In this document: piece after piece, positions 18,386 through 27,031 of the stretch
How positions within the stretch are numbered: position 1 is the stretch's first letter
How the letters are laid out: each line of letters begins with the position of its first letter
DNA from: Clostridiales bacterium
GTDB taxonomy: Bacteria > Bacillota > Clostridia > Oscillospirales > Ruminococcaceae
Direction of reading: 5' to 3'
Length of the DNA stretch: 64,000 nt
NCBI GenBank assembly: GCA_003150405.1
Contig: QAMM01000003.1
Coordinates: 77,747-141,746, forward strand
Made by a program: the position numbers and the translations under genes
Notes under the pieces: model-generated
Told to the model about the DNA's origin: nothing
What the model saw: only the letters and a program-made list of their open reading frames with translations
Databases searched by the model: none

Positions 18386-19507
18386 ATGAAAAAAGTACTG
18401 CAAGGCGTTTTTAACTACCTGAAACATACCGATAAATGGCTGCTCGGTCTCTGTATCATCTGTGCAGGATTCAGCATGCTGCTGCTCTATTCCATTTATT
18501 ACAACGGCTTTTTGGGGTCCATCCGTGCCCTGTGGATTCAGCTTGCTTCCACGGTGCTTGGTATAGCGGTGGCTGTTATCATGTCTTTAATTGATTACGA
18601 GCTCATGGCAAAACTTTGGAAATATCATCTTGCTTTAACGGTTTTGCTGGTTGTTCTCACCTTTTTCTTTGGCGTTCAGCGCGAGGGGGCGGACGACAAG
18701 GCTTGGCTCAATCTTGGCATTACCACCATACAGCCCTCTGAATTTTTAAAAATATCCTTTGTTATCACCTTTGCATACCATCTTTCCAAAGTGCGGGATA
18801 CCTTGAATAAACCCAAAACACTTGGCCTTTTGCTGCTTCATGCCGGGGCAATTTCTGGATTAATTGTCATCCAGGGGGATTACGGAAGCGCGCTGGTATT
18901 TATTTTTATTGCGGCGTGTATGCTTATTGTCGCTGGGCTTTCCTGGAAATATATTCTAGGGGCGCTGGTGGTGCTGCCGGTCGCTGGGGTTGTAGCCTGG
19001 AATTTCCTGTTTGAAGAACAGCACCGTATGCGTGTTCTGCTCGCTTTCAATCCGGAGCTTGATCCCCTCAACCGCGGCTTTCAGCAGCTCCAGGGGCGAC
19101 GGGCACTCGGTTCTGGTCAGTTGTTTGGGCGGGGGCTGTTTTCGGACAATCTCATCAGCGTGCCCGAAATGCGGAACGATTTTATTTTTTCCTACATTGG
19201 TCAAACGCTGGGGCTGGTCGGCTGCATTGTAACGGTTGGGCTGCTTATTGCCATCTGTCTGCGCATTCTTTATGTGTCACGAATTTCCAAAGATCCGCTT
19301 GGAAATTACATTTGTGTTGGCGTATTTGCCATTGTGTTTTTTCAGTCGGCGGTCAATATTGGCATGGTCCTCTGTGTGGCGCCGGTCATTGGCATTACGC
19401 TGCCGTTTTTCAGCTCAGGCGGTTCTTCTATGCTTACTATGTTCATGACCATTGGGCTAGTACTCAGTGTCTATCATAAAAATCACCGGACAGCAATGTT
19501 CGATTAA
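18386..19507 (+). CDS. rodA: SEDS-family peptidoglycan glycosyltransferase, RodA type
   Basis: ATG 18386 follows CTGGAGGG. 373 residues with about ten membrane helices. SEDS proteins polymerise lipid II with a class B PBP. Family motifs: AWLNLGITTIQPSEFLKI in the extracellular loop region, GDYGSALVF, GRRALGSGQLFGRG, and the C-terminal ISLPFFS-like GITLPFFSSGGSSML. It stands outside the dcw cluster, while a second SEDS gene (29451) sits inside it, so this one is the elongation-type RodA by position. rsmD and coaD follow on the same transcript. Confidence 0.85.
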   Translation: MKKVLQGVFNYLKHTDKWLLGLCIICAGFSMLLLYSIYYNGFLGSIRALWIQLASTVLGIAVAVIMSLIDYELMAKLWKYHLALTVLLVVLTFFFGVQREGADDKAWLNLGITTIQPSEFLKISFVITFAYHLSKVRDTLNKPKTLGLLLLHAGAISGLIVIQGDYGSALVFIFIAACMLIVAGLSWKYILGALVVLPVAGVVAWNFLFEEQHRMRVLLAFNPELDPLNRGFQQLQGRRALGSGQLFGRGLFSDNLISVPEMRNDFIFSYIGQTLGLVGCIVTVGLLIAICLRILYVSRISKDPLGNYICVGVFAIVFFQSAVNIGMVLCVAPVIGITLPFFSSGGSSMLTMFMTIGLVLSVYHKNHRTAMFD

Positions 19508-19519
19508 AGGAGAAATTAC

Positions 19520-20086
19520 ATGAGAGTCATCACCGGTTCTGCCCGGGGGCGCAAGCTGAAGACGTTGGAGGGAGTTGATGTCCGTCCGACAACTGACCGT
19601 GTCAAAGAGGCGGTGTTCAGCATTGTTCAGTTTGATGTGCAGGGGGCTGCTGTGCTCGACCTGTTCGCCGGTTCTGGACAGATGGGCATTGAAGCCCTCA
19701 GCCGCGGCGCAAAGCTCGCTGTGTTCGTTGACAGCAGCAAACGCTCCCTTGAAGTGGTGCGGGATAATCTGAAAACCACTGGACTTGCTCCGTCGTCCCG
19801 TGTAGTCACCATGGATTATAAGAGCTTTCTCGCTGGAACTAGGGATCAATTTGATATTGCATTTTTGGATCCGCCGTATCATCAGGGAATCCTGCCGGAA
19901 GCGCTGCCGCTGCTCGTCCCGCGGATGCGTCCGGGCGGCATTATTCTGTGTGAACATCAACGCGGAGAGCAGCTTCCGGAAACCGTGGTTGATTTCGCGT
20001 TGAAGAAGCAGTATAATTACGGTAAAATAACGGTATCCGCCTATAAGGCTGCTGCCGATAAGGAAAGGCAGGCGGACGTAGAATGA
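19520..20086 (+). CDS. rsmD: 16S rRNA (guanine(966)-N2)-methyltransferase
   Basis: 188 residues, Rossmann-fold SAM methyltransferase. MRVITGSARGRKL at the start, VRPTTDRVKEAVFSI, SAM loop LDLFAGSGQMGIEALSRGA and the catalytic AFLDPPYHQG identify RsmD, which methylates G966 of 16S rRNA. RBS AAAGGAG. The stop overlaps the coaD start by 4 nt; the rsmD-coaD pair is common in bacteria. Confidence 0.95.
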   Translation: MRVITGSARGRKLKTLEGVDVRPTTDRVKEAVFSIVQFDVQGAAVLDLFAGSGQMGIEALSRGAKLAVFVDSSKRSLEVVRDNLKTTGLAPSSRVVTMDYKSFLAGTRDQFDIAFLDPPYHQGILPEALPLLVPRMRPGGIILCEHQRGEQLPETVVDFALKKQYNYGKITVSAYKAAADKERQADVE

Positions 20087-20577
20087 GAACAGCGGTTTGT
20101 CCCGGCAGTTTTGACCCAGTTACCAAAGGGCATCTTGACATTATAATGCGCGCCGCAAAACTGTTTGATAAGGTCATTGTATTGGTGAGTACCAATAAGG
20201 ATAAGACCCCGAGCTTTTCTTCGGCTGAACGGCTGGAACTTATCCGCATAGCGACTGACGGTTTAGACAATGTTGTTGTTGATGCATACGACGGCCTTCT
20301 TGCCGATTATGTCGCCCAAAGCGGCGCCTGCGCGATTGTGAAAGGCTTACGCGCAATTTCGGATTTTGAATATGAGTTTCAGATGGCGCTCATGAACAAA
20401 AAAATGGTGGAAACAGCGGAAACGGTTTTTCTCACCACCAATGCGGAAAACCTGTACCTTAGTTCCAGTCTGGTGAAGCAGATTGCCTATTTTGGCGGTG
20501 ATATTTCGGATTTTGTACCTGCGTGCATTCTGCACAAGGTGGAACAGCGTTTATGTAAAAGGAGTAATGCCCAATGA
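20083..20577 (+). CDS. coaD: Phosphopantetheine adenylyltransferase
   Basis: 164 residues. Nucleotidyltransferase motif PGSFDPVTKGHLDII (T/HxGH), substrate residues NKDKTPSFSSAERLEL and KGLRAISDFEYEFQMALMN, and LSSSLVKQIA near residue 128. It adenylates 4'-phosphopantetheine in the fourth step of CoA synthesis. It overlaps rsmD in front and the coiled-coil gene behind by 4 nt each. Confidence 0.97.
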   Translation: MRTAVCPGSFDPVTKGHLDIIMRAAKLFDKVIVLVSTNKDKTPSFSSAERLELIRIATDGLDNVVVDAYDGLLADYVAQSGACAIVKGLRAISDFEYEFQMALMNKKMVETAETVFLTTNAENLYLSSSLVKQIAYFGGDISDFVPACILHKVEQRLCKRSNAQ

Positions 20578-21032
20578 ACATCAGCGAGATTTTGGATACC
20601 ATTGACGATATGCTCGACAAATCCTGGGGCTTGCCGCTGTCCGGCGGCAAGTGCGTTGTGGATGTGGAACGTCTGCGCGACCTGATCGGTGACGTACGGC
20701 TCAACATGCCGGTGGAGATCAAGCAGGCAAAGATGATTGTGGCTGACCGCAAACAGATTGTGGACGACGCAAAGCGTGAGGCGGAAATCATCATCCAAAA
20801 AGCCGAAGAACGTGCTAAGGCGATTGTTGACCACGATGAGCTGGTGAAGAAAGCACAGGTTCGTGCCAATGAAATCAACACTCAGGCTCAGGTGCAGTCC
20901 CGTGAACTTAAGCGCGCCACCAATGATTTTATTGATAAGAGCCTGCAGGAAATCGAGGGTGTTCTCTCCAAAAATTTGCAGGAAATTAAATCAACCCGTA
21001 TTGCGGTGCGTAAGCCAAAACAGCAGCAATAA
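20574..21032 (+). CDS. Coiled-coil protein, ATP-synthase-b-like, often annotated 'ATPase'
   Basis: 152 residues, no membrane segment, no P-loop. From about residue 35 to 140 it is a single charged amphipathic helix (ADRKQIVDDAKREAEII, KAEERAKAIVDHDELVKKAQ) like the stalk of ATP synthase subunit b or DivIVA-type scaffolds. The N-terminal 30 residues (EILDTIDDMLDKSWGLPLSGGK) look like a small conserved domain. I recall such genes after coaD in clostridia; their role is not established. ATG overlaps the coaD stop. A strong terminator follows. Confidence 0.6.
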   Translation: MNISEILDTIDDMLDKSWGLPLSGGKCVVDVERLRDLIGDVRLNMPVEIKQAKMIVADRKQIVDDAKREAEIIIQKAEERAKAIVDHDELVKKAQVRANEINTQAQVQSRELKRATNDFIDKSLQEIEGVLSKNLQEIKSTRIAVRKPKQQQ

Positions 21033-21048
21033 GGCGGAAAACCGCGAA

Positions 21049-21083
21049 AATCCCCGGAGGTTTCATTCCTCCGGGGATTTTTT
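21049..21083 (+). terminator. Terminator of rodA-coaD operon
   Basis: AATCCCCGGAGG / CCTCCGGGGATT stem followed by TTTTTT. Confidence 0.9.
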
Positions 21084-21146
21084 ATGCCCTTTTTCAGGAA
21101 TTCCTTTATTTCCCAGAAAAAAATAGCCGTAATTTGAAAAAAAGAA

Positions 21147-21175
21147 TTGAAATAATCTCTGCTATCGTTTATAAT
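21147..21175 (+). promoter_or_regulatory. Promoter of the dcw cluster (mraZ promoter)
   Basis: TTGAAA (21147-21152), 17-nt spacer, TATAAT (21170-21175), ahead of the MraZ boxes. Confidence 0.8.
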
Positions 21176-21184
21176 AAAACTAAA

Positions 21185-21210
21185 AGTGGTGAAAAGTGGT
21201 TAAGAGTGGT
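21185..21210 (+). promoter_or_regulatory. Three MraZ-binding boxes
   Basis: AGTGGT occurs at 21185, 21195 and 21205, an exact 10-nt period (AAAAGTGGTG, AAAAGTGGTT, AAGAGTGGTT). MraZ of other bacteria binds tandem repeats of this kind in its own promoter. The boxes begin 10 nt after the -10, so bound MraZ should block transcription. Confidence 0.85.
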
Positions 21211-21239
21211 TAATTTGACCTGAAAAGGAGGTGCGGGAG

Positions 21240-21659
21240 ATGCTGATTGGTGAATATTCACATAATATTGACGCCAAAGGCCGCCTCAACTTTCCCGCAA
21301 AGCTCCGGGAAGACTTGGGCGAACGCTTCATTGTCACCAAAGGGTTGGATGACTGCCTTTTCGTTTATTCGTTGGAAGAGTGGGCGGCGCTTGAAGCGAA
21401 AATTAAGGAACTGCCAATGTCCAAAGCGCGTGGTATTCAGCGTTACCTCTTTTCCGGCGCCTGTGAAGTGGAACCGGATAAGCAGGGGCGGATCCTCATT
21501 CCAGCAAACCTCCGGGAATTTGCCAGGCTGGAAAAAGATATTATGGTCATCGGCGCTTCTAATCGTGCTGAAATCTGGAACCGGGGCAAATGGGAGGCTT
21601 CCTGCAGCGATCTTAATTCCGACGCCATTGCCCAGGCAATGGATGACCTCGGCTTTTAA
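21240..21659 (+). CDS. mraZ: Transcriptional regulator MraZ
   Basis: ATG 21240 sits 8 nt after AAAGGAGG; an upstream GTG at 21231 overlaps that RBS. 139 residues made of two AbrB-like SpoVT repeats, each with the D-x-K-G-R motif form: NIDAKGRLNFPAKLRE and EPDKQGRILIPANLRE. MraZ forms a ring and represses the dcw promoter through the boxes at 21185-21210. First gene of the division and wall cluster. Confidence 0.96.
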   Translation: MLIGEYSHNIDAKGRLNFPAKLREDLGERFIVTKGLDDCLFVYSLEEWAALEAKIKELPMSKARGIQRYLFSGACEVEPDKQGRILIPANLREFARLEKDIMVIGASNRAEIWNRGKWEASCSDLNSDAIAQAMDDLGF

Positions 21660-21671
21660 CGGGGGCACGTG

Positions 21672-22595
21672 ATGGAATTCAAACATTATTCGGTCCTTCT
21701 CCATGAATGTTTGGAAGGACTTGCCATTCGCCCGAATGGAATTTATGTCGACGCTACCGCCGGTGGAGCAGGTCATTCCTCTGAGATTGCCAAACGTTTG
21801 GAAACTGGCAGACTGTTTGCCTTTGACCAGGATCCGGACGCGGTTGTAGTTGCCGCCGAGCGGCTGAAGCCTTATCCGTGTGCCGAAGTCGTTCAGAGCA
21901 ACTTTCGCAATATGGGCGGAGAACTCGGCCGGCGCGGTATCAAAGGCGTAGACGGCGTGTTGCTGGACCTTGGGGTTTCCTCCTTCCAGCTTGATACGGC
22001 GGAGCGCGGCTTTTCTTACCGTTACGACGCGCCTCTTGATATGCGGATGAGCAAACAGGGCATCAGCGCCAAGGATATTGTGGGCACCTACTCAGTTGAA
22101 GATCTCACCCGTATCCTGCGGGAATACGGGGAAGAAAAGTTTGCCTACAGCATTGCACAACGCATTGTGCGCGAGCGGGAAACCCGTGAAATTGCAACGA
22201 CCTTTGAACTGGCGGAAATCATCAAGGCATCTATGCCGGCCAAAGCAAAGCGGGAAAAAAATCCTTGTAAGCGCAGCTTCCAGGCGCTTCGTATTGCAGT
22301 CAACAGCGAGCTGGAGAGCTTGTCCGAAGGGCTGGATTCGGCGTTTGAGTTGTTAAAGCCCGGCGGCAGGCTGGTGGTCATCAGCTTCCATTCGTTGGAG
22401 GACCGTATGATCAAACAGCGTTTTGCTTCCTGGTGCAAGGGGTGTACCTGCCCGCCGGAATTTCCGGTTTGTGTCTGCGGCAAACAGCCGCTTGCGAAAC
22501 TGGTCAATAAAAAACCAATTTTACCAACCACAGAGGAATGTGAAATAAATCCCAGAAGTCAGAGCGCCAAGCTCCGGATTTTGGAAAAGCTATAA
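21672..22595 (+). CDS. rsmH: 16S rRNA (cytosine(1402)-N(4))-methyltransferase
   Basis: ATG 21672 (a GTG lies just in front) after GGGGGC; 307 residues. HYSVLLHECLEGL, SAM loop DATAGGAGHS, DLGVSSFQLD and the C-terminal SFHSLEDRMIKQRF are the RsmH/MraW signature. A Cys-rich insertion CKGCTCPPEFPVCVCGK near residue 260 is typical of clostridial members. It methylates N4 of C1402 in the ribosomal P site. Confidence 0.96.
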   Translation: MEFKHYSVLLHECLEGLAIRPNGIYVDATAGGAGHSSEIAKRLETGRLFAFDQDPDAVVVAAERLKPYPCAEVVQSNFRNMGGELGRRGIKGVDGVLLDLGVSSFQLDTAERGFSYRYDAPLDMRMSKQGISAKDIVGTYSVEDLTRILREYGEEKFAYSIAQRIVRERETREIATTFELAEIIKASMPAKAKREKNPCKRSFQALRIAVNSELESLSEGLDSAFELLKPGGRLVVISFHSLEDRMIKQRFASWCKGCTCPPEFPVCVCGKQPLAKLVNKKPILPTTEECEINPRSQSAKLRILEKL

Positions 22596-22613
22596 AAGAA
22601 AGGACGTGGCGTT

Positions 22614-23084
22614 TTGGCAACGACCAATGCTGCATACGATTTAACAAGATTTGAGGCGCGTACAGCAGCCCAGCGTGAAGCGGAACAGCGGCCCCAGATC
22701 CAAAAGGTCAAAAAAACCAGTGCGGCGTCGCGCGTAAGCCCTGTAAAAGCGATTGCCTGTATGCTGTTGGTCATTGCGGTAACCTCGGCGCTGCTTTACA
22801 CCCGTGTGCAGCTTACCGAGTGTACCCAGAAGGTGGAATCGGCCAACGAAACATATACGTCGCTGGAAGCAGAAGGCACCCGCATGAGTCTTGAGCTGGA
22901 GGGAAAGGTCTCCTTGAAAAATGCCGAGGATTATGCGAGCAGCGAGCTTGGTATGACCAAGATGGATAATAAAAGCGTGGAGTATTTGCGGCTGACGCAG
23001 GAGAATAAAATTGAGGTTCCAAACGAGCCGCAAAAAGGTTTGTGGGAGTCTATTCAGGAATTTTTTGTAAACTTGTTGTCATAG
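22614..23084 (+). CDS. ftsL: Cell division protein FtsL-like
   Basis: TTG 22614 behind AAAGGACGTGG. 156 residues: charged cytoplasmic N-terminus (1-43), one membrane helix (about 44-62, AIACMLLVIAVTSALLY) and an extracytoplasmic coiled coil (65-115). FtsL sequences are poorly conserved; the call rests on this layout and on the position between rsmH and the division PBP. It should form the FtsL-DivIC-DivIB complex with the divIB product at 33350. Confidence 0.8.
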   Translation: MATTNAAYDLTRFEARTAAQREAEQRPQIQKVKKTSAASRVSPVKAIACMLLVIAVTSALLYTRVQLTECTQKVESANETYTSLEAEGTRMSLELEGKVSLKNAEDYASSELGMTKMDNKSVEYLRLTQENKIEVPNEPQKGLWESIQEFFVNLLS

Positions 23085-23156
23085 CCGCGGTTGTGGTATG
23101 ATATAATACAATGAAGCGTCTAAACGGGTTAGGATGTGAGATTCTAACCCATTTTT
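23074..23156 (+). promoter_or_regulatory. Promoter-like boxes and attenuator between ftsL and pbpB
   Basis: TTGTTG (23073-23078) with TATGAT 18 nt later (23097-23102) overlapping the ftsL end, then GGGTTAG (23126-23132) / CTAACCC (23144-23150) and ATTTTT. A terminator-type hairpin in the middle of the essential cluster would reduce read-through or act as a control point. Confidence 0.45.
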
Positions 23157-23211
23157 CAATACCCGGCTGGAAAATAGTTTCCGGCCTTGATTTTCCCGGG
23201 AGGTAATGCGA

Positions 23212-25434
23212 ATGGCGGCAAATGGACCAACAAGAAAAATGAGACGGCGTATTTTTATTGTGGTTGTACCAATTATTGCAATCGCATTTGTTGCCCTTCT
23301 GGCGAGAATTTGTGTCATTTCGGTAGTTGACGGCAGCTTTTACCAGAGCAAAGCCTCCAATCAGCAGCTTAGAGATGTCACCATTAATCCCAAACGCGGC
23401 ACAATTTACGACCGCAATATGACAGTGTTGGCGCAAAGTGCGACGGTTTGGACTGTTTTTATTTCACCAAATGATATTCCAGATGACGATACCCGTGTGG
23501 AAATTGCAACCGGTCTTTCAGAAATTCTGGAGCTTGACTATGAAACCGTTTACCAGAAAACGCTGAAAGAAAATTATTATGAGGTTGTCCAAAAAAAGGT
23601 TGAGGCAGATACAGCAGAAAAAATCAATGAATTCAAAGCTGAGAAAGGCATTGGAAGCATTTATCTTGTAGAAGACAGCAAACGGTATTACCCTTACAAC
23701 AATTTTGCTTCCACGGTAATTGGCTTTACCGGTGCAGATAACCAGGGCCTATATGGCATTGAAGCGTACTATGACGAATACCTCAAAGGTGAACCTGGAC
23801 GTATAGTCACCGCGAAAAATGCGGTCGGTTCGGATATGCCGTTTCAATATGAGAAACGCTATGAAGCCAAAGATGGTTACGGCCTGGTATTGACTATTGA
23901 TGAGGTCATTCAGCACTTCTTAGAGAACGCGCTGGACAACGCTGTTTCGCTGCACAAGGTTGAAAATCGTGCGGCCGGCATTGTCATGGATGTCAATACC
24001 GGGGAAATTCTTGCCATGGCGACCAAGCCGGATTTTAACCTCAATGAACCGTTTGAGATTGCGGATGAAGAAACCGCCGCGGCCATTGCCCAACTGACAG
24101 GCGAAGAACAAAAACAGGCTCTTTCAGAGGCTCGTGAGCTCCAGTGGAAAAACAAGGCCATTACTGAACTGTATGAACCTGGTTCGGTCTTTAAAATTGT
24201 CACCGGTTCTGCGGCGTTGGAGGAAAAGACGGTCAGCTTGGATACAACCTTTAATTGCACAGGCGTCATTCAAATTCCAGGGCTTGATAAGCCAATGCAT
24301 TGCTGGCGTCTTTCTGGGCATGGCGTGCAGAACTTTGTGGATGCAATGATCAATTCCTGCAACCCGGCATTTGTGGCAGTTGGCAGCTCGCTTGGCGCGA
24401 CCAAATTCTGCGACTATGTCAATGCATTCGGCTTTATGGAGAAAACCGGAATTGACCTGCCGGGCGAAGCGAGCAGCATTGTATACCAAGCGGATCAAAT
24501 GGGACCAGTTGAGCTTGCAAGCTGTTCCTTCGGGCAGTCCAATAAAATCACTCCGTTGCAGATGATTACGGCAACAGCGGCAGTAGTAAACGGCGGGTAT
24601 GTTGTGCAGCCTCATGTGGTCAAACAGGTCTTGGATCAAAACGACAATGTTGTGGAAAACATTGGGACCACCGTTAAACGGCAGGCTATTTCCAATGAAA
24701 CTTCTGCCACCATGCGGGATGTTTTGGAACAGGTTGTGGTTGCAAATGGCGGTAGCAATGCATATATCAGCGGATTCCGCATTGGTGGAAAATCTGGCAC
24801 GGCGCAGAAACTTGACGCAGACCGCGAAGAAGGTGAAGGAGAAACCTATATTTCCTCCTTTGTTGGTTTTGCTCCTGCGGACGATCCACAGATTGCAGTG
24901 CTGATTATTGTTGATACCCCAACCGACGGTCAGATTTATGGTAGTGTTGTTGCCGCTCCGGCTGTTTCTGAGGTGCTCAAACAGACTTTGCCGTACATCG
25001 GTATTGAGGCACAGTATTCGGACGATGATCTCTCCCAGATGGATGTCACCGTTCCCTATGTTGTAGGTAAAGACCCGATGTCTGCGGAAAGTACCCTTAC
25101 CGCAGAGGGGCTTACCGCCAAAAAGGTTGGCAGCGGCTCAACTGTTGTCAAACAGGTGCCTGGAAGAGGTTCCAGCGTACCGAAGGGGAGCACTGTTATT
25201 CTTTACACTGAAGAAGGGGAGGAGCAGACGGCAGAGGTGCCAAAGCTTGTTGGCCTTACACCGTCGCAGGCAAACACTGCTCTGACCAATAGGGGGCTCA
25301 ACATCAAATTTGACGGTGGGACCACCCAGCAAACCGGTGCTGTGGTCGCTACGCAAAGCGTTGCTGAAGGGACGGTTGTAGCAAAAGGCACCGTAATTTC
25401 GGTTACCTGTATAAAAAATGATGAAACCGGATGA
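23212..25434 (+). CDS. Class B penicillin-binding protein with PASTA domains (division transpeptidase)
   Basis: ATG 23212 lies 8 nt after GGGAGG; an ATG at 23206 is too close to it. 740 residues. One membrane anchor (about 11-31), PBP dimerisation domain (45-230), transpeptidase (about 250-590) with SxxK as SVFK (about 325), SxN as SCN (about 385) and KTG as KSGTA (about 526), then two PASTA repeats (about 605-670 and 672-738). It cross-links septal peptidoglycan with the SEDS partner encoded at 29451. PASTA tails occur in both PBP2X/FtsI and sporulation SpoVD; position in dcw supports either. Confidence 0.92.
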   Translation: MAANGPTRKMRRRIFIVVVPIIAIAFVALLARICVISVVDGSFYQSKASNQQLRDVTINPKRGTIYDRNMTVLAQSATVWTVFISPNDIPDDDTRVEIATGLSEILELDYETVYQKTLKENYYEVVQKKVEADTAEKINEFKAEKGIGSIYLVEDSKRYYPYNNFASTVIGFTGADNQGLYGIEAYYDEYLKGEPGRIVTAKNAVGSDMPFQYEKRYEAKDGYGLVLTIDEVIQHFLENALDNAVSLHKVENRAAGIVMDVNTGEILAMATKPDFNLNEPFEIADEETAAAIAQLTGEEQKQALSEARELQWKNKAITELYEPGSVFKIVTGSAALEEKTVSLDTTFNCTGVIQIPGLDKPMHCWRLSGHGVQNFVDAMINSCNPAFVAVGSSLGATKFCDYVNAFGFMEKTGIDLPGEASSIVYQADQMGPVELASCSFGQSNKITPLQMITATAAVVNGGYVVQPHVVKQVLDQNDNVVENIGTTVKRQAISNETSATMRDVLEQVVVANGGSNAYISGFRIGGKSGTAQKLDADREEGEGETYISSFVGFAPADDPQIAVLIIVDTPTDGQIYGSVVAAPAVSEVLKQTLPYIGIEAQYSDDDLSQMDVTVPYVVGKDPMSAESTLTAEGLTAKKVGSGSTVVKQVPGRGSSVPKGSTVILYTEEGEEQTAEVPKLVGLTPSQANTALTNRGLNIKFDGGTTQQTGAVVATQSVAEGTVVAKGTVISVTCIKNDETG

Positions 25435-25479
25435 TACCCTTTTTATGGAGAAGTCCATCATATTCCGGGAGGATGCTGT

Positions 25480-26916
25480 ATGAATCTTTCAGATTTATTG
25501 TGTGGAATTGCCGAAGCGGGCGCGATTGGATCCCGTGAAATTACCGATGTTTGCTCCGACTCCAGAAAGATTGTGCCGGGCTGTGTGTTTGTCTGTATGA
25601 AAGGCGGCCGGTTTGACGGGCACGATCATGCCGGTGAAGCCCTGAAAGCGGGCGCTGCTGCGGTGCTATGCGAGCGAGATTTAGGGCTTGCAGATCAGGT
25701 AGTGGTGCAAAATACCCACCTTGCTTATGCGCAGATGTGCGCCAATTTTTACGGCAATCCGGAGCGTGGAATGCGTTTTATCGGCGTTACCGGCACCAAC
25801 GGAAAGACGACAACCACCAATCTCATCAAGGGGATTTTAACCGGCGCCGGCTATAGGGTCGGGCTGGTCGGAACCAATCAGAACGAGATTGGCGATGAGG
25901 TGATCCCGGCGCACCGTACCACACCGGATGCTTATGAACTTTACCACCTGTTCCGCCGGATGGCGGACGCGGGGTGCGATTATGTGGTTATGGAGGTTTC
26001 CTCCCATGCTTTACACCAGTACCGGCTTGGTACGCTGCCGTTTGAAATCGGCGTGTTCACTAATTTAACACAGGACCATTTGGATTATCACGGCACCATG
26101 GACGCCTATTTTGAAGCGAAAAAAATGCTGTTCCAAATGACGAAAAAGGCGATTCTCAATTTAGATGATGCTTACGGCCGTCGTTTAGCCCATGAAGTGT
26201 CCTGTGCCGTCGTCGGCTTTTCTGACCGGCAGACGGCTGCGGATTATTACGCAGAAAATATTTCTTATTCGGCAAACGGTATTCATTATACCCTGTGTCA
26301 CAGCGGTGCACAGTATATGGTTGATTTTGGAATGCCAGGCGTGTTTTCGGTGCTCAATTCACTGGCCGCAGCAGCGGTCTGTGTGGAACTGGGGCTTCCG
26401 GCCGCAGAAGTAGCGACTTCCTTTGCAAAGTCCCGCGGCGTCAAGGGGAGAAGTGAAGTGATTCCCACCGGACGCAATTTCACCATTGTCTGCGATTATG
26501 CACATACACCGGACGGCTTGGACAATGTTTTGCCTGCGCTTAAGAAAAACGCTGTAGGGCGGCTTGTTACTTTGTTTGGCTGCGGCGGCGATCGCGACCG
26601 CACCAAGCGCCCGCTGATGGGCGAATCCGCTGCATTGCACTCGGATTTTGTTATCGTTACCTCAGATAATCCGCGCACCGAAAACCCGGGGGCGATTATC
26701 CGGGAGATTCTGCCGGGCGTGGAAAAACACAGCACGCCTTATGTGGTCATTCCGGATCGGCGGGAGGCTATTTACTACGCTGTCCGTCATGCACAGCCGG
26801 GCGATTTAATTGTCCTCGCCGGGAAGGGACATGAGGATTATCAGGTGATTGGGGAACAGGAATTCCATTTTGACGAGCGTGAAGTGGTTGCTGATGCCCT
26901 GCGTGAGACCGTATAA
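25480..26916 (+). CDS. murE: UDP-MurNAc-tripeptide synthetase (meso-DAP adding)
   Basis: 478 residues. P-loop GVTGTNGKTTTTNL (about 108), HRTTPDAYEL for the UDP-sugar, and the specificity motif DNPRTENP near residue 396. In this family DNPR marks meso-diaminopimelate as the third residue, whereas lysine enzymes have other sequences there. RBS CGGGAGG. Cytoplasmic step of peptidoglycan synthesis, in order before murF. Confidence 0.96.
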   Translation: MNLSDLLCGIAEAGAIGSREITDVCSDSRKIVPGCVFVCMKGGRFDGHDHAGEALKAGAAAVLCERDLGLADQVVVQNTHLAYAQMCANFYGNPERGMRFIGVTGTNGKTTTTNLIKGILTGAGYRVGLVGTNQNEIGDEVIPAHRTTPDAYELYHLFRRMADAGCDYVVMEVSSHALHQYRLGTLPFEIGVFTNLTQDHLDYHGTMDAYFEAKKMLFQMTKKAILNLDDAYGRRLAHEVSCAVVGFSDRQTAADYYAENISYSANGIHYTLCHSGAQYMVDFGMPGVFSVLNSLAAAAVCVELGLPAAEVATSFAKSRGVKGRSEVIPTGRNFTIVCDYAHTPDGLDNVLPALKKNAVGRLVTLFGCGGDRDRTKRPLMGESAALHSDFVIVTSDNPRTENPGAIIREILPGVEKHSTPYVVIPDRREAIYYAVRHAQPGDLIVLAGKGHEDYQVIGEQEFHFDEREVVADALRETV

Positions 26917-27031
26917 AGACATTGCTTCTAGGAAATTCGGCTCTTAACTTGTTAACTTGCGTAAAAATACCAGAAAAAAGACAATGATAGGTTCTGTTTT
27001 TTGATTAAACTTTGGATTTGGGGGAAGTCGC

